32,726 nt of DNA from Clostridiales bacterium (GCA_012519695.1 JAAYPT010000005.1:1-32726); one strand, 5' to 3'. Positions 23,142 through 32,687 are shown, numbered from the stretch's first letter. Notes: a model not told the origin generated them from the sequence alone. Made by a program: numbers and translations.

Positions 23142-24605
23142 TTAATTATTAAAATAAGCGTCAAATACCTGCTTTGCAATTGGAACTGCAACAGAGCTTC
23201 CGGCACCGCCACCTTCTACAATTACGGTTACCACAATACTTCCTTTTTCCTTTGTGGATGCATACCCGGTAAACCAGGCATGACTTTCTCCCTTTACATT
23301 ACTATATTCTGCCGAACCTGTTTTTCCGGCAGCCTGATAACTCTGACCGTTTAATTTCGATCCTGTTCCATCGCTTACCACATAGGACATGAATTCCTGC
23401 ATGGTTTTTGCTTCTTTAGAATCCAACAGAGTTCCATAGGTAGACGGTTGATACTCCTTTACCGATATTCCCTTATAATTCTCTGTATGATCGATTACAT
23501 AAGGTTTCATTAATACGCCATCATTTGCAATCGCTGAAGTAATTAACGCCATATGAAGTGGAGTCACGAGGGTCTGACCTTGACCAATTGCTGTTTGCAT
23601 GGTTGCAGAAGTATCGGAATTTTCATTTAAAACAAAACTACTCTTCTGAGATGGGTATACACTTGGAATAGCCTTATTAAATAATAAGGTGTCACATAGC
23701 TTTGCAAAGGACGTTTTATCCAGCATAAGCCCAATATTAGCATATGAAGAATTACAGGATTTTGCAAAAGATTTCTTCAAATCTTCTGTGCCATGTACGG
23801 AATTATCATAGCAGTGGATTTCGGTTTCCCCTTCTGTAATACTTCCCTTACAATCGTAAGTATAATCAGCGTAATTTGGGTTTTCTCTAATATATTCTAA
23901 AGTTGTTAATATTTTAAAGGTAGATCCCGGTGGATATAATCCCTGACTCACACGATTGACCAAAACAGAATTTTCACCATCTGTTTGAGACACAATGTCA
24001 TTCCAGTCAGCCGCAATGGTATTGGGATTAAAGTCCGGTTTAGATACCCATGCCAATATTTTTCCTGTTGTAGGATCAAGTGCCACAATTGCACCATTAT
24101 CATCTCCCAGCGCATTGTAGGCAGCCTCCTGCAAGGAATAATTCAGCGTAGTAATCACATTATCTCCCGGATTTTTTTCATCTTTTAATCCATTTACAAT
24201 TTGTTCTAAGAAAAAGGCATGAGAACGAAGTAAATTAAAATTAGCCATAGATTCAATTCCGGACTTTCCGTTACAATCATACCCTACTGCATGGGCAAAC
24301 ATATTTCCATACGGATAATATCTGGTTTCACTTCCATCATCATCTACAATTGTTTCTGCCAAAGTTTTACCATCTGCGGATAAAATACTTCCTCGAATAA
24401 CATGTTCTCCAAACTTATCCTGTCGGGTATTATAAGGGCTATTAATAAAATCCTCACTTTTAAATACTTGAAAATAAGCAAAATACCCCATCATCAGGAT
24501 AAACATTCCCACAAACATATATGTAATGGTTACAAATTCTCGATTTTTATTTTTATTAGTCGAAGTTTTGGACTTTCGTTCCGTGGATTTTGACTGTTTC
24601 TTCAT
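23142..24605 (-). CDS. Penicillin-binding transpeptidase (class B type)
   Basis: A 487-residue peptidoglycan transpeptidase. A basic cytoplasmic tail (1-23) precedes one transmembrane helix (~25-47), and the rest is extracytoplasmic. The active-site motifs are complete: S228-T-F-K (PPGSTFKI), S283-C-N and K428-T-G. It is shorter than FtsI/SpoVD and close to the actinobacterial PbpA size, with a reduced dimerisation domain. It cross-links peptidoglycan as the partner of the upstream FtsW/RodA/SpoVE-type glycosyltransferase. Its first 50 bp overlap that gene. The ribosome site (GGAGG at 11 nt) is inside it. Confidence 0.94.
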   Translation of the reverse strand: MKKQSKSTERKSKTSTNKNKNREFVTITYMFVGMFILMMGYFAYFQVFKSEDFINSPYNTRQDKFGEHVIRGSILSADGKTLAETIVDDDGSETRYYPYGNMFAHAVGYDCNGKSGIESMANFNLLRSHAFFLEQIVNGLKDEKNPGDNVITTLNYSLQEAAYNALGDDNGAIVALDPTTGKILAWVSKPDFNPNTIAADWNDIVSQTDGENSVLVNRVSQGLYPPGSTFKILTTLEYIRENPNYADYTYDCKGSITEGETEIHCYDNSVHGTEDLKKSFAKSCNSSYANIGLMLDKTSFAKLCDTLLFNKAIPSVYPSQKSSFVLNENSDTSATMQTAIGQGQTLVTPLHMALITSAIANDGVLMKPYVIDHTENYKGISVKEYQPSTYGTLLDSKEAKTMQEFMSYVVSDGTGSKLNGQSYQAAGKTGSAEYSNVKGESHAWFTGYASTKEKGSIVVTVIVEGGGAGSSVAVPIAKQVFDAYFNN

Positions 24606-25968
24606 GGGATACTCTGCCTCCTTTCTTTTTCTTCTTCTTTGGCTTTTTCTTCACAGGTTCGTTTTCTTCACGTTCACGCAATAAATACAATCCCTGAATA
24701 ATCGCAAAAATAATTAATGTACTTAAAAGAGAACTTCCTCCATAACTTACCAATGGTAAAGTTACTCCCGTAGAGGGAATAAACTTAATGTCACCACCAA
24801 CTGAGAGGAAAATCTGGAACCCGTATATTGTTCCAAGCCCCAGTGCTACCAGTTTATAAAAAGAATCTTTCATTTGCATTGCAATATTTAAAAACATAAG
24901 GAAACAGCTTACACACACCAAAATCAAACACAATGCAAAGATGCCTCCTAATTCCTCGGAAATTGCCGAGAAAATAAAGTCCTGCTTCACTTCCGGTATC
25001 TTATTAGGCATTCCCTGATTTAGCCCCATGCCAAACCACCCACCTGTTCCAATAGCAAACAGCGAATTGGATATCTGGTTTCCTTCATTTTCAAAACGTG
25101 CCAACGGATCCTGCCACGCCAATACCCTTACCCGCACATGGCTGAACATAAAGTACCCTGCCACAGATGCAAGGCACCCGCATAAAAGTCCGCTTAAAAA
25201 ATAACCAATATTGTGAGTGGCAACATAAAGCATCACCATATAAGCAATGAAGAAAATCAACGCTGCACCCAAGTCTTTTGATATTGCAAGTATAATAACG
25301 TGAAGTGCGGCAACTGCTGTAGTTTTTACTACCTGTATAAATTCCGTAGACTCATGATACATAGCCGCTACGAAAAACACGAAAATAATTTTTATAAACT
25401 CTGATGGCTGAATGGTAATTCCCGCTACGGTAAAGGATAGCTTTGCACCATGGGAAACCACACCTAACGCTGCAACTGCCCCCAGTAACGTGATTCCCAA
25501 AAGGGCATATACCATAGAAAGATTACGGAAAAACTTAAGTCTGCTAATCAAAAATGGGATTAGCATGGTAACAGCCATGGAAATGATTGCTATCTGAAAC
25601 TGCTTCACAGCAAAATCTACGGATAATCGTGTTAAAACAATCAGTCCAATCATCATAAGCATACACATATTATTTACTACTAATCTGGATGCTCTGTCAT
25701 AAAATATGGAATAACAAAGCTGCACTATCGTAAAATATACTACCTGCATCAGATAAAAAACTATTAATTCCTTGCTCTTGGTAGATAAATACAGCACTAC
25801 ATATGCATTCAAATGAATCGCATACATATAAAAAATTTGCTGATGAAACTTTCTACGCTGTTTTTCCGGGGTTATATTTCGTTTTAATACTGCAAAACAC
25901 TGATATGTATACAGTGCAAACAGAATAATCATCAAATATTTTGATAATTCTGTAACTAAATGTACCAT
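24556..25968 (-). CDS. FtsW/RodA/SpoVE-family peptidoglycan polymerase
   Basis: A 470-residue SEDS protein, a lipid II-using peptidoglycan glycosyltransferase of the membrane. The core has QPSEFIKIIFVFFVAAM, the conserved FSAISEELGGIFAL segment and the C-terminal FIPSTGVTLPLVSYGGSSLL signature. It is longer than usual: an extra N-terminal part (~1-110) adds about three membrane helices, and the C-terminus ends in a basic tail (PVKKKPKKKKKKGGRVSHEE) overlapping the partner gene. Whether it serves division, elongation or the spore cortex cannot be told from sequence. It lies 2 bp after the U32 peptidase gene. Confidence 0.93.
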   Translation of the reverse strand: MVHLVTELSKYLMIILFALYTYQCFAVLKRNITPEKQRRKFHQQIFYMYAIHLNAYVVLYLSTKSKELIVFYLMQVVYFTIVQLCYSIFYDRASRLVVNNMCMLMMIGLIVLTRLSVDFAVKQFQIAIISMAVTMLIPFLISRLKFFRNLSMVYALLGITLLGAVAALGVVSHGAKLSFTVAGITIQPSEFIKIIFVFFVAAMYHESTEFIQVVKTTAVAALHVIILAISKDLGAALIFFIAYMVMLYVATHNIGYFLSGLLCGCLASVAGYFMFSHVRVRVLAWQDPLARFENEGNQISNSLFAIGTGGWFGMGLNQGMPNKIPEVKQDFIFSAISEELGGIFALCLILVCVSCFLMFLNIAMQMKDSFYKLVALGLGTIYGFQIFLSVGGDIKFIPSTGVTLPLVSYGGSSLLSTLIIFAIIQGLYLLREREENEPVKKKPKKKKKKGGRVSHEETVKIHGTKVQNFD

Positions 25969-25970
25969 TT

Positions 25971-28175
25971 CTATTCTACTCCTCGTTTAAAATGACCATT
26001 GGTATAGTCTTTAAAATATTCTTCAGGTGCTATTTTCTTATGTTCAAAAAATGCTTTCTGACAGACTTCAAGTACCGTCTCTATTTGATGTTCTTTTTCT
26101 ATGGTAAAAGAAACTCTAACTGCCTTAGGTGCTAATCGTTGTATTTCCTTCTCATGGTGAAACAATGCCAATGGACTTGTGTTATAAATTACATTGTAGC
26201 ATGACGTACAGTTATTTTTTACTGGAAAAAGCTTCCCGTAACGATCTTTTAAATAAAAAATGCCCGGGGTTTTATCACATCTTGTAGTATTTTTATGAAG
26301 ACACTGTGCACTAATCATCAAAGGCTGATGACCGTATACAATTAATTCACCGTTTTCGTTGTTTAACTGCAAAAGTTCCCCACGATTTAGTTCTATCGGC
26401 ATGGTAAATTGCTCAACGTTCCAATCTGCCAGTTCCCTTCTTGCTCCTTCAGAAAAGACATAGATACCATAATCTGTTTGTATATGGCTACCTTTGATTT
26501 CTAGTTCTTGCAAAAAGTTGATTTCTTCAAAGTTACGAACCAGATAACCATCGGGTTTTATCTCTTCTAGTTTCTGAATTGTTTTTCTTAATGCTTCCAC
26601 CATATTCATTCGTAAAATATATGGCAATGCCAAATAAATTTCTTTTCCAGCTTGCTGAGCTGCCTGAATGTCCTTGGTAGTGGTTTGAAATACATCAAAA
26701 TAAATTCGTTGAACGTCCTGGTTTCTCACAACAACAGAAAATTGTGCCGGCGTTTCTACTAATACACGAAGCTCCGGTTTCCACTTTGTTGCACCTGCAC
26801 TTTTCTTTGGCCTCGTGATTTTTTCAATCACTTGATTTTCCGGTACAGTTCTTCGATATTCTGCAAGAATATGGTTTTCCAACTTTTCTAATCCGTCTCT
26901 TCGCAATTTATTCAAAGCACCAACCGGAATAAAAATATCATCTTCCATTTTTACTTCTAATGATGAAAAAGTAAATGGTGTATTTCCTGTTTTTTGCATC
27001 TTATCTAAAATCGTTTCTTGGGACATTGGTTGTTTCTGCGCTTTTTGAACAACATCTCCCTGTACTTCTATCTCTACATTTTTATATTTTAGCACAAGTT
27101 TCGATGGAAGTTCTTTGGAAAGTATTAAGATTCCCTTTATTTTTTCTTTTTGTTCAACATTTACATAAGTTTCACGAACTTGCTGTTGCAATTGCTCATT
27201 CTTTTTTTCATGGGATGGGGATGCAAAAGTAATCATTTCCTTGCCATTGTGTCTTTTATAATATCCATCTGTAAATCCACAACGATTGCCCAAATCCCAC
27301 AACTTCTGGTGATCTTTAGTAGACACCTCATAGGCTGCTTTGGGATTTGCTTCATATTTGTCAATATAGTAACGATAAATACTGGTAACTCCGGCAGCAT
27401 ACTCTGCCTGCTTCATACGTCCTTCGATTTTAAAAGAATGTACACCATGTTGAATCAGTTCCGGTATTAAATCAATGGTACATAAATCTTTCGGACTTAA
27501 TAAATAGGATTCATTTCCTTTCTTTGCCGAAGCAGCTAACTGCTTTTTATCAAATAATTCATATGGCAAACGACATGGTTGTGCACAGCGTCCACGATTT
27601 CCGCTTCTGCCTCCAATCATACTACTTAGCAAGCATTGACCGGAATAGCAATAACACAAGGCACCATTTACAAAGCTTTCAATTTCTGCTCCTGTCTGCT
27701 GATATATATTGCCTATTTCCTCTAAAGAAAGCTCTCTGGCTGTTACAATACGATTGCATCCCGCCTTTAACAATAAATCTGCACCATAAGCTCCGGTGAT
27801 TGTCATTTGCGTACTTGCGTGAATAGCAAGATTTGGAAAATGTTCCCGTACAAAACGCATAACGCCTAAATCCTGTACAATCACCGCATCTAACCCTGTT
27901 TCATAATATGGCACAAGATAATCGTATAGTTCTTCTAACTCTGCTTCTTTCAAAAGGGTGTTGACTGTCATATACAACTTTTTTCCTTTTAAATGCATAA
28001 AATCTATGGCAGAAATCATTTCTTCTTCTGTAAAATTATTCGCATAGGCCCTTGCGCCAAAACGGTTTCCCGCACAATAGACGGCATCTGCCCCTGCATT
28101 TACTACTGCTTTTAATGTTTCAAAAGAACCCGCTGGAGCTAAAAGTTCTGTTTTTCTTTGATTATTTTGATTCAT
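25971..28175 (-). CDS. U32-family peptidase-like protein (DUF3656 type)
   Basis: A 734-residue protein. Residues 9-300 form the U32 barrel domain: LLAPAGSFETLKAVVNAGAD, then VNGALCYCYSGQCLLSSMIG and NRGRCAQPCRLPYELFDKK with the iron-sulphur type cysteines, and SPKDLCTIDLIPELIQHGVH. A DUF3656 region occupies the middle. A C-terminal second half has NNCTSCYNVIYN. U32 members once called collagenases are now known to include hydroxylation enzymes for tRNA U34 (TrhP) and 23S rRNA (RlhA); this one probably belongs with RNA-modifying members (inference). It is placed between zapA and the SEDS/PBP pair. Confidence 0.9.
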   Translation of the reverse strand: MNQNNQRKTELLAPAGSFETLKAVVNAGADAVYCAGNRFGARAYANNFTEEEMISAIDFMHLKGKKLYMTVNTLLKEAELEELYDYLVPYYETGLDAVIVQDLGVMRFVREHFPNLAIHASTQMTITGAYGADLLLKAGCNRIVTARELSLEEIGNIYQQTGAEIESFVNGALCYCYSGQCLLSSMIGGRSGNRGRCAQPCRLPYELFDKKQLAASAKKGNESYLLSPKDLCTIDLIPELIQHGVHSFKIEGRMKQAEYAAGVTSIYRYYIDKYEANPKAAYEVSTKDHQKLWDLGNRCGFTDGYYKRHNGKEMITFASPSHEKKNEQLQQQVRETYVNVEQKEKIKGILILSKELPSKLVLKYKNVEIEVQGDVVQKAQKQPMSQETILDKMQKTGNTPFTFSSLEVKMEDDIFIPVGALNKLRRDGLEKLENHILAEYRRTVPENQVIEKITRPKKSAGATKWKPELRVLVETPAQFSVVVRNQDVQRIYFDVFQTTTKDIQAAQQAGKEIYLALPYILRMNMVEALRKTIQKLEEIKPDGYLVRNFEEINFLQELEIKGSHIQTDYGIYVFSEGARRELADWNVEQFTMPIELNRGELLQLNNENGELIVYGHQPLMISAQCLHKNTTRCDKTPGIFYLKDRYGKLFPVKNNCTSCYNVIYNTSPLALFHHEKEIQRLAPKAVRVSFTIEKEHQIETVLEVCQKAFFEHKKIAPEEYFKDYTNGHFKRGVE

Positions 28176-28202
28176 AATAACATCCTCATCACTACTCGTA
28201 CA

Positions 28203-28248
28203 AATAGGAAGCTCTGAAAAACCATTCGATTTTCAGAGCTTCCTATTA
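28203..28248 (-). terminator. Long hairpin overlapping the zapA stop codon
   Basis: An 18-bp perfect inverted repeat (AATAGGAAGCTCTGAAAA with its complement) begins in the zapA stop codon and ends ~28 bp before the U32 start. The T-run after it on the minus strand is poor (TTTG), so it may be a leaky terminator, a processing site or an mRNA-stabilising stem between zapA and the U32 gene. Confidence 0.6.
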
Positions 28249-28764
28249 CTTATTCTTTTCTTCATTCAAAGACTTTGTCTGGGTTGATTTCTCAGATGAT
28301 TTATCCTTGGAATTCTTATGTGTGTGCTCTGTTGACTCTGCCTGACCTTTCACTTTTCCAAGTAATGTATCTTCCAAAGACGCTTCTAACTTCGCCTTGT
28401 TTAATAATAATTCTTTATTTTCCTTTTCAAGTTCCGTAATAGACTTCTCGTTACTTTCTAATTTTATCTGCGCAGAAATCAATTCATGCTTTAAGTCATA
28501 AATTTCTTTGTCTTTCACTTCGATATCCTGCTCAAGTTGCTCCGCCTGATCCTTTGCCTTAAAGTAATCATCCGCAATATTCAATTCTAACAAGGTGGAC
28601 TTCATATCCATCGGTAAACGACGAAATTGCTCCATCTCATCGAATTCACTCATCTTATTATTTATATAGGTGGCAACTTTCTGTAAATAAGCTTCACTTT
28701 CATATCCACTTAATGTATAAACCTTACCTCCAATTAAAACATCTGCGCTGGTCTTCGCTGACAT
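28246..28764 (-). CDS. zapA: Cell division protein ZapA with extended coiled coil
   Basis: ZapA cross-links FtsZ filaments at the division site. The N-terminal domain has VLIGGKVYTLSGYESEAYLQ (~8-27) and KVATYINNKM, the family signature. Residues ~75-130 form a long coiled coil, and the last ~35 residues are a Lys/Ser/Thr-rich tail, making 172 residues, longer than Bacillus ZapA (~85). Start choice: two in-frame ATGs at 28773 and 28764. The second is preferred, because GGAGAGG abuts the first but lies ~9 nt from the second. It has its own promoter, followed by U32 and the SEDS/PBP genes. Confidence 0.92.
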   Translation of the reverse strand: MSAKTSADVLIGGKVYTLSGYESEAYLQKVATYINNKMSEFDEMEQFRRLPMDMKSTLLELNIADDYFKAKDQAEQLEQDIEVKDKEIYDLKHELISAQIKLESNEKSITELEKENKELLLNKAKLEASLEDTLLGKVKGQAESTEHTHKNSKDKSSEKSTQTKSLNEEKNK

Positions 28765-28800
28765 AACTTTCATCCTCTCCGGCTAATCTTTTTCTTTTTC

Positions 28801-28828
28801 ATTATACCTAATTTTCACAGAAAAACAA
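28801..28828 (-). promoter_or_regulatory. Promoter of zapA
   Basis: On the minus strand: TTGTTT (28823-28828), a 16-nt spacer and TATAAT (28801-28806), located between the ruvB stop and zapA. Confidence 0.7.
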
Positions 28829-28831
28829 CCT

Positions 28832-29824
28832 TTATTTTGCAATTCCAAAATGTCCAAAGGCGAAATCTGTTGCTACTCTTCCCTTTGGTGTACGGTTAAT
28901 GAAACCGTTTTTTACTAAGTATGGCTCGTACACATCCTCAATGGTCCCTGCATCTTCGCCCAATGATGCAGCAAGTGTATCAAGCCCAACTGGCCCACCT
29001 TGAAATTTTTCAATAATTGTCAACAAAATATTTCGGTCATTCTGGTCTAACCCATACTTATCTACTTCTAATAAGTCCAAAGCAAAGGTTGCAACCTCTT
29101 TTGTAATTTTTCCATCATACTTTACTTGAGCAAAATCGCGCACACGCTTTAGCAAACGGTTTGCCAGTCGCGGAGTTCCCCTGGAACGTCTGGCAAGTTC
29201 AAACGCTCCTTCATCATCAATTTCTACTGCTAATTTATCTGCCGAATGAAGAATAATTGTTTTTAATTCCTCAGGTGTATAGAATTCCATGTGATGTACT
29301 ACACCAAAACGGTCTCTTAGGGGTGCGGATAATAATCCGGCTCTTGTTGTTGCACCTACTAAAGTAAAATGTGGTAAATCTAATCGAATAGAACGTGCCG
29401 TCGCTCCTTTTCCAATCATAATATCAATCACATAATCTTCCATAGCCGGATATAATACTTCTTCGACTTGACGATTTAAACGGTGAATCTCGTCCACAAA
29501 AAGAATGTCACCTTCCTGAAGTCCACTTAAAATTGCTGCCATTTCTCCCGGCTTTCCGATAGCCGGCCCGGAAGTAATCTTCATATTTACTCCCATTTCA
29601 TTGGCAATAATTCCTGCAAGTGTGGTTTTTCCAAGTCCGGGAGGTCCATAAAACAATACATGATCTAAGGATTCCTTTCTTTGTTTTGCTGCCTCTATGT
29701 AAACCTTCAAGGTTCCCTTTGCTTTCTCCTGACCAATATATTCATTTAGTGTTTGTGGTCGCAGACTTGTTTCGATTTTGATATCCTCTTCCTGTGCCTG
29801 CGTAGAGATTACACGTTTTTCCAT
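28832..29824 (-). CDS. ruvB: Holliday junction branch migration ATPase RuvB
   Basis: RuvB is the hexameric AAA+ motor that pulls DNA through the RuvA-bound Holliday junction. The 330-residue length is usual. Walker A GPPGLGKT is at 60-67, Walker B FVDEIH ends at 114, the sensor segment [20 protein letters not shown] follows, and a winged-helix C-terminus contains [20 protein letters not shown]. It is the last gene of the miaB-ruvA-(micro-ORF)-hydrolase-ruvB operon, 41 bp after the hydrolase gene. The separation of ruvA and ruvB by another gene is slightly unusual. Confidence 0.97.
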   Translation of the reverse strand: MEKRVISTQAQEEDIKIETSLRPQTLNEYIGQEKAKGTLKVYIEAAKQRKESLDHVLFYGPPGLGKTTLAGIIANEMGVNMKITSGPAIGKPGEMAAILSGLQEGDILFVDEIHRLNRQVEEVLYPAMEDYVIDIMIGKGATARSIRLDLPHFTLVGATTRAGLLSAPLRDRFGVVHHMEFYTPEELKTIILHSADKLAVEIDDEGAFELARRSRGTPRLANRLLKRVRDFAQVKYDGKITKEVATFALDLLEVDKYGLDQNDRNILLTIIEKFQGGPVGLDTLAASLGEDAGTIEDVYEPYLVKNGFINRTPKGRVATDFAFGHFGIAK

Positions 29825-29865
29825 GAAATTATTCCTTCCGTTTCATCAAACTTTTACAGATTTCT

Positions 29866-30432
29866 CTAAAACTCTTTCTCTAAATAGCTTTTTGTTGTTT
29901 CCATAATTTTTTTCAAATATTCAATATTTATAATAACATCCTCAATTTCCAGTGAATGATTTGCATTTTCCAGTAATTGAAGGGATACATTATTTTTCAC
30001 ACAAACTTCTTTTAAATCTTCTGTGTTGCACCAAGAATCATTGGTACCATGAAAAACAATTGCATTTTCTATTCCATAGGTAAGTGTTTCTTGAATCGGT
30101 GTATAAATCACCTGCGGCACTTTCAGATTATGTCTTTTCCTATATTCTGCCGATACCACACTTCCAATACTTTTAGAAATAAAAAGAAGCTCTTGGGGTT
30201 GATTCGTATCAACAACATCGGATAATTGTTCTTCCACTTGTTTCATTACTCTTTGAATACTTTCTTGCAGTCTATTCTTGATCTCTTCCTTGGACAAATC
30301 CGGATAACTGACACAAATACATGTATATCCCAGAGAAGTCACTATTTTTCTGGCATAATATAGTAATGGTTTGTCTACATGATAACCAATACCCGGAAAT
30401 ATAATAGCAAGTTTTTGATTTTTATTTTTCAT
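29866..30432 (-). CDS. Small alpha/beta hydrolase
   Basis: A 188-residue soluble protein with an alpha/beta hydrolase layout: IIFPGIGYHVDKPLLYYARK at the start, the probable nucleophile Ser88 in SKSIGS, Asp132 in FHGTNDSWC and His159 in ENANHSLE. The nucleophile elbow SxSxGS differs from the standard GxSxG by a Ser in place of the first Gly. The substrate is unknown. It sits between ruvA and ruvB, overlapping by 11 bp a micro-ORF that carries the strong ribosome site, so its own translation may depend on that ORF. Confidence 0.85.
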   Translation of the reverse strand: MKNKNQKLAIIFPGIGYHVDKPLLYYARKIVTSLGYTCICVSYPDLSKEEIKNRLQESIQRVMKQVEEQLSDVVDTNQPQELLFISKSIGSVVSAEYRKRHNLKVPQVIYTPIQETLTYGIENAIVFHGTNDSWCNTEDLKEVCVKNNVSLQLLENANHSLEIEDVIINIEYLKKIMETTKSYLEKEF

Positions 30433-30484
30433 CTACATCTTTTCCTTCAATTAATAATTGTGTGTCATATCGAAATTCTAACAT
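30422..30484 (-). CDS. 20-codon micro-ORF, possible leader or gene remnant
   Basis: An ATG at 30484 with an excellent AGGAGG at 7-nt spacing encodes MLEFRYDTQLLIEGKDVDEK and a TAA that overlaps the start of the hydrolase gene. The sequence recalls, from memory, the first residues of an ~85-residue Lachnospiraceae protein named kinase to dihydroxyacetone kinase, related to the FakA middle domain. Here it ends after 20 residues. It may be a truncated remnant retained as a translational coupler for the hydrolase. The rest of the 125-bp gap up to ruvA (30485-30557) is AT-rich with no other signal. Confidence 0.45.
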   Translation of the reverse strand: MLEFRYDTQLLIEGKDVDEK

Positions 30485-30557
30485 TGTTCTTCCTCCTGCT
30501 TCCTTTTATTTTAATTCCTTTTTGTTTTAATACATTTTTACTTGAGAGAAACTTTCT

Positions 30558-31166
30558 TTATAAAAAAGCCATCTGTTTCAAAGCTTCCTTTAATACTTCT
30601 TCTACTGTGATATCTTCTGTAAGCTCCACTCCACTAACTGCCTTCAATGCCTCTGATGAAGAATATCCCAATGCAGTCAATGCTTGAACAGCTTCGTTTT
30701 TCACACTGGAGGTTGCACTCTGTCCTTCTGCTACATGTACAGTCTTTGCTTCAAAAGCATCTTCTAAACTTATCTTATCCTTTAACTCTAAAATAACTCT
30801 TTGCGCGGTCTTATTACCAATACCGGGAGCTTTTGCAATGGACTTTGCATCTTCTCCAAGTACAGCAAAACGCAAATCATCCGGAGTCATAACGGACAAG
30901 ACTGCAAGTGCACCTTTAGGTCCAATGCCATTTACCCCTAATAATAACTTGAAGATGTTAAGGTCATCTCTTGTTAAGAACCCATACAGTTGCATATCAT
31001 CTTCTTTTACCTGAAGATAGGTATAAATCTTCACTTCCTGCCCGGTTCCTGTAAAATTATCTATCATACTGGCTGGAATATGAATGTTGTAACCGATTTG
31101 ACCTGCTTCTACTACAATCACATCATCTAAAATCTCAACCAGCTCACCTTTAATATAAGAATACAT
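30558..31166 (-). CDS. ruvA: Holliday junction-binding protein RuvA
   Basis: RuvA tetramers bind the four-way junction and load RuvB. The 202-residue protein shows the N-terminal OB domain (MYSYIKGELVEILDDVIVVE), the helix-hairpin-helix segments (LLGVNGIGPKGALAVLS and APGIGNKTAQRVILELKDK) and a C-terminal domain III (ALTALGYSSSEALKAV) that contacts RuvB. It lies 31 bp after miaB. Confidence 0.97.
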   Translation of the reverse strand: MYSYIKGELVEILDDVIVVEAGQIGYNIHIPASMIDNFTGTGQEVKIYTYLQVKEDDMQLYGFLTRDDLNIFKLLLGVNGIGPKGALAVLSVMTPDDLRFAVLGEDAKSIAKAPGIGNKTAQRVILELKDKISLEDAFEAKTVHVAEGQSATSSVKNEAVQALTALGYSSSEALKAVSGVELTEDITVEEVLKEALKQMAFL

Positions 31167-31197
31167 TCCTTCTCCTTTATGTTACACGTCATAAGCC

Positions 31198-32625
31198 TTA
31201 TTCTACGATTTCACCGTAAAAATAAAAGCCCTTGCATTCCTTTAACTTCACGTTAATGATTTTTCCAACCAAATCCTTTGTTCCCGGAAAATGTACAATA
31301 AAATTATTACTTAATCTTCCTGTCACAAGATGATTGTCCTGTTCATTTACTTCTTCTACTAATACACTTTCTGTTCTTCCGGTAAGTGCCTGCGCACGTT
31401 CTGCTGCATCTGCCTGCACTTCTTTCAGTAATCTGTCGAATCTATCCTTTACCACATCTTCCGGAACCTGTTCCTTAATAGAAGCTGCCGGTGTTCCGGT
31501 ACGTTTGGAGTAAATAAAAGTAAACGCACTATCATAACGTACTCTTTTTACTACATCCATGGTTTCTAGGAAATCTTCTTCTGTTTCTCCTGGGAATCCC
31601 ACAATAATATCCGTTGTAAGAGCAATATCCGGCACTGCTTTTCGAATCTTATCTACTAAGGTCAAATACTGTTCCTTATTATAATGGCGATTCATTTCCT
31701 TTAAAATACGACTGCTACCTGACTGCAATGGCAAATGCAAATGCTTACATATTTTCTTAGATTTTCCCATTACTTCAATAAGTTCATCGGATAAATCCTT
31801 TGGATGGGACGTCATAAAACGGATTCGTTCCAGTCCTTCAATTTTTTCTACTTCCTGCAATAATTCTGCAAATGTTACCGGAGTATCCAGATTCTTTCCA
31901 TAGGAGTTTACATTCTGTCCAAGTAACATAATCTCTACAACACCATCTGCAACTAAATGTTCAATTTCACGGATGATATCCTGTGGCTTTCTGCTTCGTT
32001 CCCTGCCTCTTACATATGGTACGATACAATAACTACAGAAATTATTACATCCAAACATGATGTTTACACCAGACTTAAAGGAATATTTACGGTCTACCGG
32101 AAGGTCTTCCACAATCTTGTCCGTATCTTTCCAAATATCAATAACCATTCCTTTTTGTTCAAAGGTTGCCACGATTAATTCTGCAAATTTATAAATATTA
32201 TGTGTTCCGAAAATCAAATCTACAAAACGATAACTTTTGCGTAACTTTTCAATCACTTCCGGTTCCTGCATCATACAGCCGCAAAGTGCTATCTTCATAT
32301 GGGGATGATGCTTCTTATAAGTGCTTAAATATCCCAGTCTTCCCCATACCTTATTGTTTGCATTTTCTCTAACGGTACATGTATTGTAAATTACAAAGTC
32401 TGCTTCTTCATTTTCGGCAGCTTCATAACCGATTGTCTCTAAAATACCAGTCAGCTTTTCAGAGTCGCGCGCATTCATCTGGCACCCGAATGTGGTAACG
32501 CAAAAGGTTGGTCTTCGTCCCAGTTTTTCTGCCAATGCATTTACATAGCCCTTTGCCTTCTCCATATAATAAAACTGACGTTGAGGTTCTTCTTGTGGAA
32601 CCTGTTCATATATCTTGTTTTCCAT
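31198..32625 (-). CDS. miaB: tRNA-2-methylthio-N6-dimethylallyladenosine synthase
   Basis: MiaB methylthiolates i6A at position 37 of tRNAs reading UNN codons, giving ms2i6A. The frame extends to a TTG at 32655, but the ATG at 32625 with AAGGA at ~8 nt is preferred, giving 475 residues. N-terminal cluster cysteines are C48 (FGCQMN), C83 (NTCTVRENA) and C117. The radical-SAM motif CNNFCSYC is at 193-200, followed by VPYVRGRERSR, and a C-terminal TRAM domain (~410-475). The FGCQMN and CTVRENA forms separate it from RimO, which is also in this window. First gene of the ruv operon. Confidence 0.96.
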   Translation of the reverse strand: MENKIYEQVPQEEPQRQFYYMEKAKGYVNALAEKLGRRPTFCVTTFGCQMNARDSEKLTGILETIGYEAAENEEADFVIYNTCTVRENANNKVWGRLGYLSTYKKHHPHMKIALCGCMMQEPEVIEKLRKSYRFVDLIFGTHNIYKFAELIVATFEQKGMVIDIWKDTDKIVEDLPVDRKYSFKSGVNIMFGCNNFCSYCIVPYVRGRERSRKPQDIIREIEHLVADGVVEIMLLGQNVNSYGKNLDTPVTFAELLQEVEKIEGLERIRFMTSHPKDLSDELIEVMGKSKKICKHLHLPLQSGSSRILKEMNRHYNKEQYLTLVDKIRKAVPDIALTTDIIVGFPGETEEDFLETMDVVKRVRYDSAFTFIYSKRTGTPAASIKEQVPEDVVKDRFDRLLKEVQADAAERAQALTGRTESVLVEEVNEQDNHLVTGRLSNNFIVHFPGTKDLVGKIINVKLKECKGFYFYGEIVE

Positions 32626-32687
32626 ACAAATTTTCCTTTTCTTTCCTACTTTCAAAATCTAGATTGCACAAGGCAAACCTAAACTAT

